Below, piece by piece: positions 5,798-6,763 of a stretch of 6,763 nt of DNA (its first letter is position 1; every line of letters begins with the position of its first letter). A program made the position numbers and the translations under genes. The stretch comes from JADKBO01 sp037968395. GTDB taxonomy: Bacteria; Bacteroidota; Bacteroidia; Chitinophagales; Saprospiraceae. The notes under the pieces were generated by a model. That model had not been told where the DNA came from and did no database searches. It saw only the letters and a program-made list of their open reading frames with translations. Location: assembly GCA_037968395.1 (NCBI GenBank), contig JBBKVK010000094.1, forward strand, positions 1 through 6,763, read 5' to 3'.

Positions 5798-6562
5798 ATG
5801 GAGAAAAAATACCATCCGGAAGAATATTGGACGGAAGTAGGACAAAAAATAGATAGTAGAGTTGGAGCAAACGTAATTGCAGGAGATGATGAACCATTCT
5901 ACAGATATAAAAGGATAGAGTTTTTAAAATTATTAAATCAATTTGACTTTAGTAATCTTTCATGTTTGGAAGTGGGCAATGGTCCAGGTGGCAATCTACT
6001 TGAAGTGTTAAAGCAAAAACCTAAAAAACTTCAGGGAGTAGATATATCTGATGTCATGGTTGGTATGGCTCGTAAGAAGTTGCCTTCCGAAGTTATTATT
6101 ACTAAGATTAACGGCACGTCAATACCTTTTGAAGACAACTCAATAGATGTCATCTTTACCGCTACCGTACTCCAACATAATACAGATGATGTCATGCTTC
6201 GTAAGTTGATGGCAGAGATCTGCAGAGTAAGTGGAGATAAGGTCTTACTTTTTGAAAGAATAGAAAATTCGATAAAAGGCGACGATTTATGTCTTGGTAG
6301 ACCTGTGGATTACTATGCAGGGATTATGAAAGAAGGAGGTTTTTCGCTGGCTGATCAAAGTTTTATTAACATCCGTGCAAGTTATTACGTATCTGGTTTT
6401 ATCAGAAAAGTATTTAACAGTAAAAACCGAAAGGAAGGAGATCCTCTAAATGGCTTTTCGACATTCTTACAGAATATCACACTGCCTATAACTAAGGTAT
6501 TAGATAAAGTATTTACCTCTAAAAAAGATGTAGCAAAGTTGGTTTTTGTAAAAGATCGTTAA
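5798..6562 (+). CDS. Class I SAM-dependent methyltransferase
   Basis: A 254-residue cytoplasmic protein of the Methyltransf_11/25 type from ATG 5798. Motif I is CLEVGNGPGGNLLEVL (56-71), the glycine-rich SAM-binding loop. VDIS (81-84) supplies the acidic residue expected to hold the ribose, N105-G106 and IPFEDNSIDVIFTATVLQH (109-127) are the motif II/III region, and VLLFERIE (149-156) follows. The N-terminus (HPEEYWTEVG, 6-15) resembles methyltransferases acting on sugars, lipids or small molecules in cell-surface biosynthesis, but the substrate cannot be read from sequence. The tail (219-240) is an amphipathic, Leu/Ile/Val-rich segment that may help membrane association. It has its own promoter 44 bases upstream, so it is probably not cotranscribed with the helicase. 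It converges with a membrane-protein gene 57 bases away. Confidence 0.88.
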   Translation: MEKKYHPEEYWTEVGQKIDSRVGANVIAGDDEPFYRYKRIEFLKLLNQFDFSNLSCLEVGNGPGGNLLEVLKQKPKKLQGVDISDVMVGMARKKLPSEVIITKINGTSIPFEDNSIDVIFTATVLQHNTDDVMLRKLMAEICRVSGDKVLLFERIENSIKGDDLCLGRPVDYYAGIMKEGGFSLADQSFINIRASYYVSGFIRKVFNSKNRKEGDPLNGFSTFLQNITLPITKVLDKVFTSKKDVAKLVFVKDR

Positions 6563-6619
6563 GCTTCTTAAACTGTAGATAGACTAACTTAATTCTAAAG
6601 TGATATCTTTTTGCCCTTC

Positions 6620-6763
6620 TTAATAAAAGTTAAAATACACTACCATTGCGATAAATGTCAAGTGTATCAGCTCTGGGTATAATTTGTTTTTTGCACCTAC
6701 AAATCCCATGGCTAACAGGTACCCGACCGGTAAAGCAATAGTAATATAGTGATCTATTGTTAC
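6620..6763 (-). CDS. C-terminal fragment of an integral membrane protein
   Basis: A minus-strand frame enters from the right edge and ends at TAA (6622-6620), giving 47 residues. It has two hydrophobic segments, TIALPVGYLLAMGFVGA (window residues 8-24) and HLTFIAMVVYFNFY (34-47), joined by a short polar loop KNKLYPELI. This looks like the last two membrane helices of a polytopic protein ending right at the membrane. The family is not recognised from so little. It converges on the methyltransferase gene, and the 57-base gap shows no strong terminator. The start lies outside the window. Confidence 0.6.
   Translation of the reverse strand, partial: VTIDHYITIALPVGYLLAMGFVGAKNKLYPELIHLTFIAMVVYFNFY

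Noticed and set aside
5694..5897. Minus-strand 67-residue open frame across the helicase-methyltransferase gap
   Set aside because: It overlaps the methyltransferase promoter and 5' coding region; its low-complexity Leu/Tyr composition reflects antisense AT-rich DNA.
6559..6571. Small palindrome TTAAG-CTT-CTTAA at the methyltransferase stop, considered as a terminator
   Set aside because: The stem is only five AT-rich pairs with a three-base loop and no T-run, so it would hardly be stable.

Overview
The window looks like a chromosomal accessory stretch from a Bacteroidota bacterium, probably of the Cytophagales/Flavobacteriia kind. The grounds are low GC, Bacteroidota-type -7 boxes (TAnnTTTG) just ahead of several genes, starts without clear Shine-Dalgarno sites, a lipoprotein with an acidic stretch after its lipobox cysteine, and protein families common in that phylum. 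No RNA gene, CRISPR array or intact mobile element was seen.

Layout: 1-179 (+) is the 3' end of an unidentified gene. 210-1929 (-) is a tight two-gene operon. Its first gene encodes a DUF488 protein with a Panacea/SocA-like N-terminal region. Four bases later comes a 274-residue conserved protein of unknown function. 1930-2388 holds no gene, but carries the -7 box of the operon and a cluster of AACACT words, including a 20-bp-spaced direct repeat. 2389-3965 (-) is a second operon: a lipoprotein with Ig-like (Big_2) and DM13 domains, then an outer-membrane beta-barrel of the 'MetA-pathway of phenol degradation' type. 4070-4377 (-) is the C-terminal end of a LuxR/MalT-like regulator, apparently decayed. 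4572-5693 (+) is a minimal DEAD-box RNA helicase starting at TTG. 5798-6562 (+) is a class I SAM methyltransferase. 6620-6763 (-) is the C-terminal end of a membrane protein running off the window.

The most interesting part is the DUF488 operon. The 274-residue protein ends exactly in QLSLF, the consensus bacterial sliding-clamp-binding pentapeptide. Its DUF488 partner ends in QLSLVHI, a partial match at the equivalent place. The two motifs use different codons, so they are not a DNA duplication. Together they suggest an undescribed two-protein system tethered to the DNA replication/repair clamp. The function (DNA repair, modification or phage defence) is inference. The second operon is a plausible surface redox lipoprotein/outer-membrane transporter pair. 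The helicase and methyltransferase appear to be separate transcription units, each with its own -7 box.
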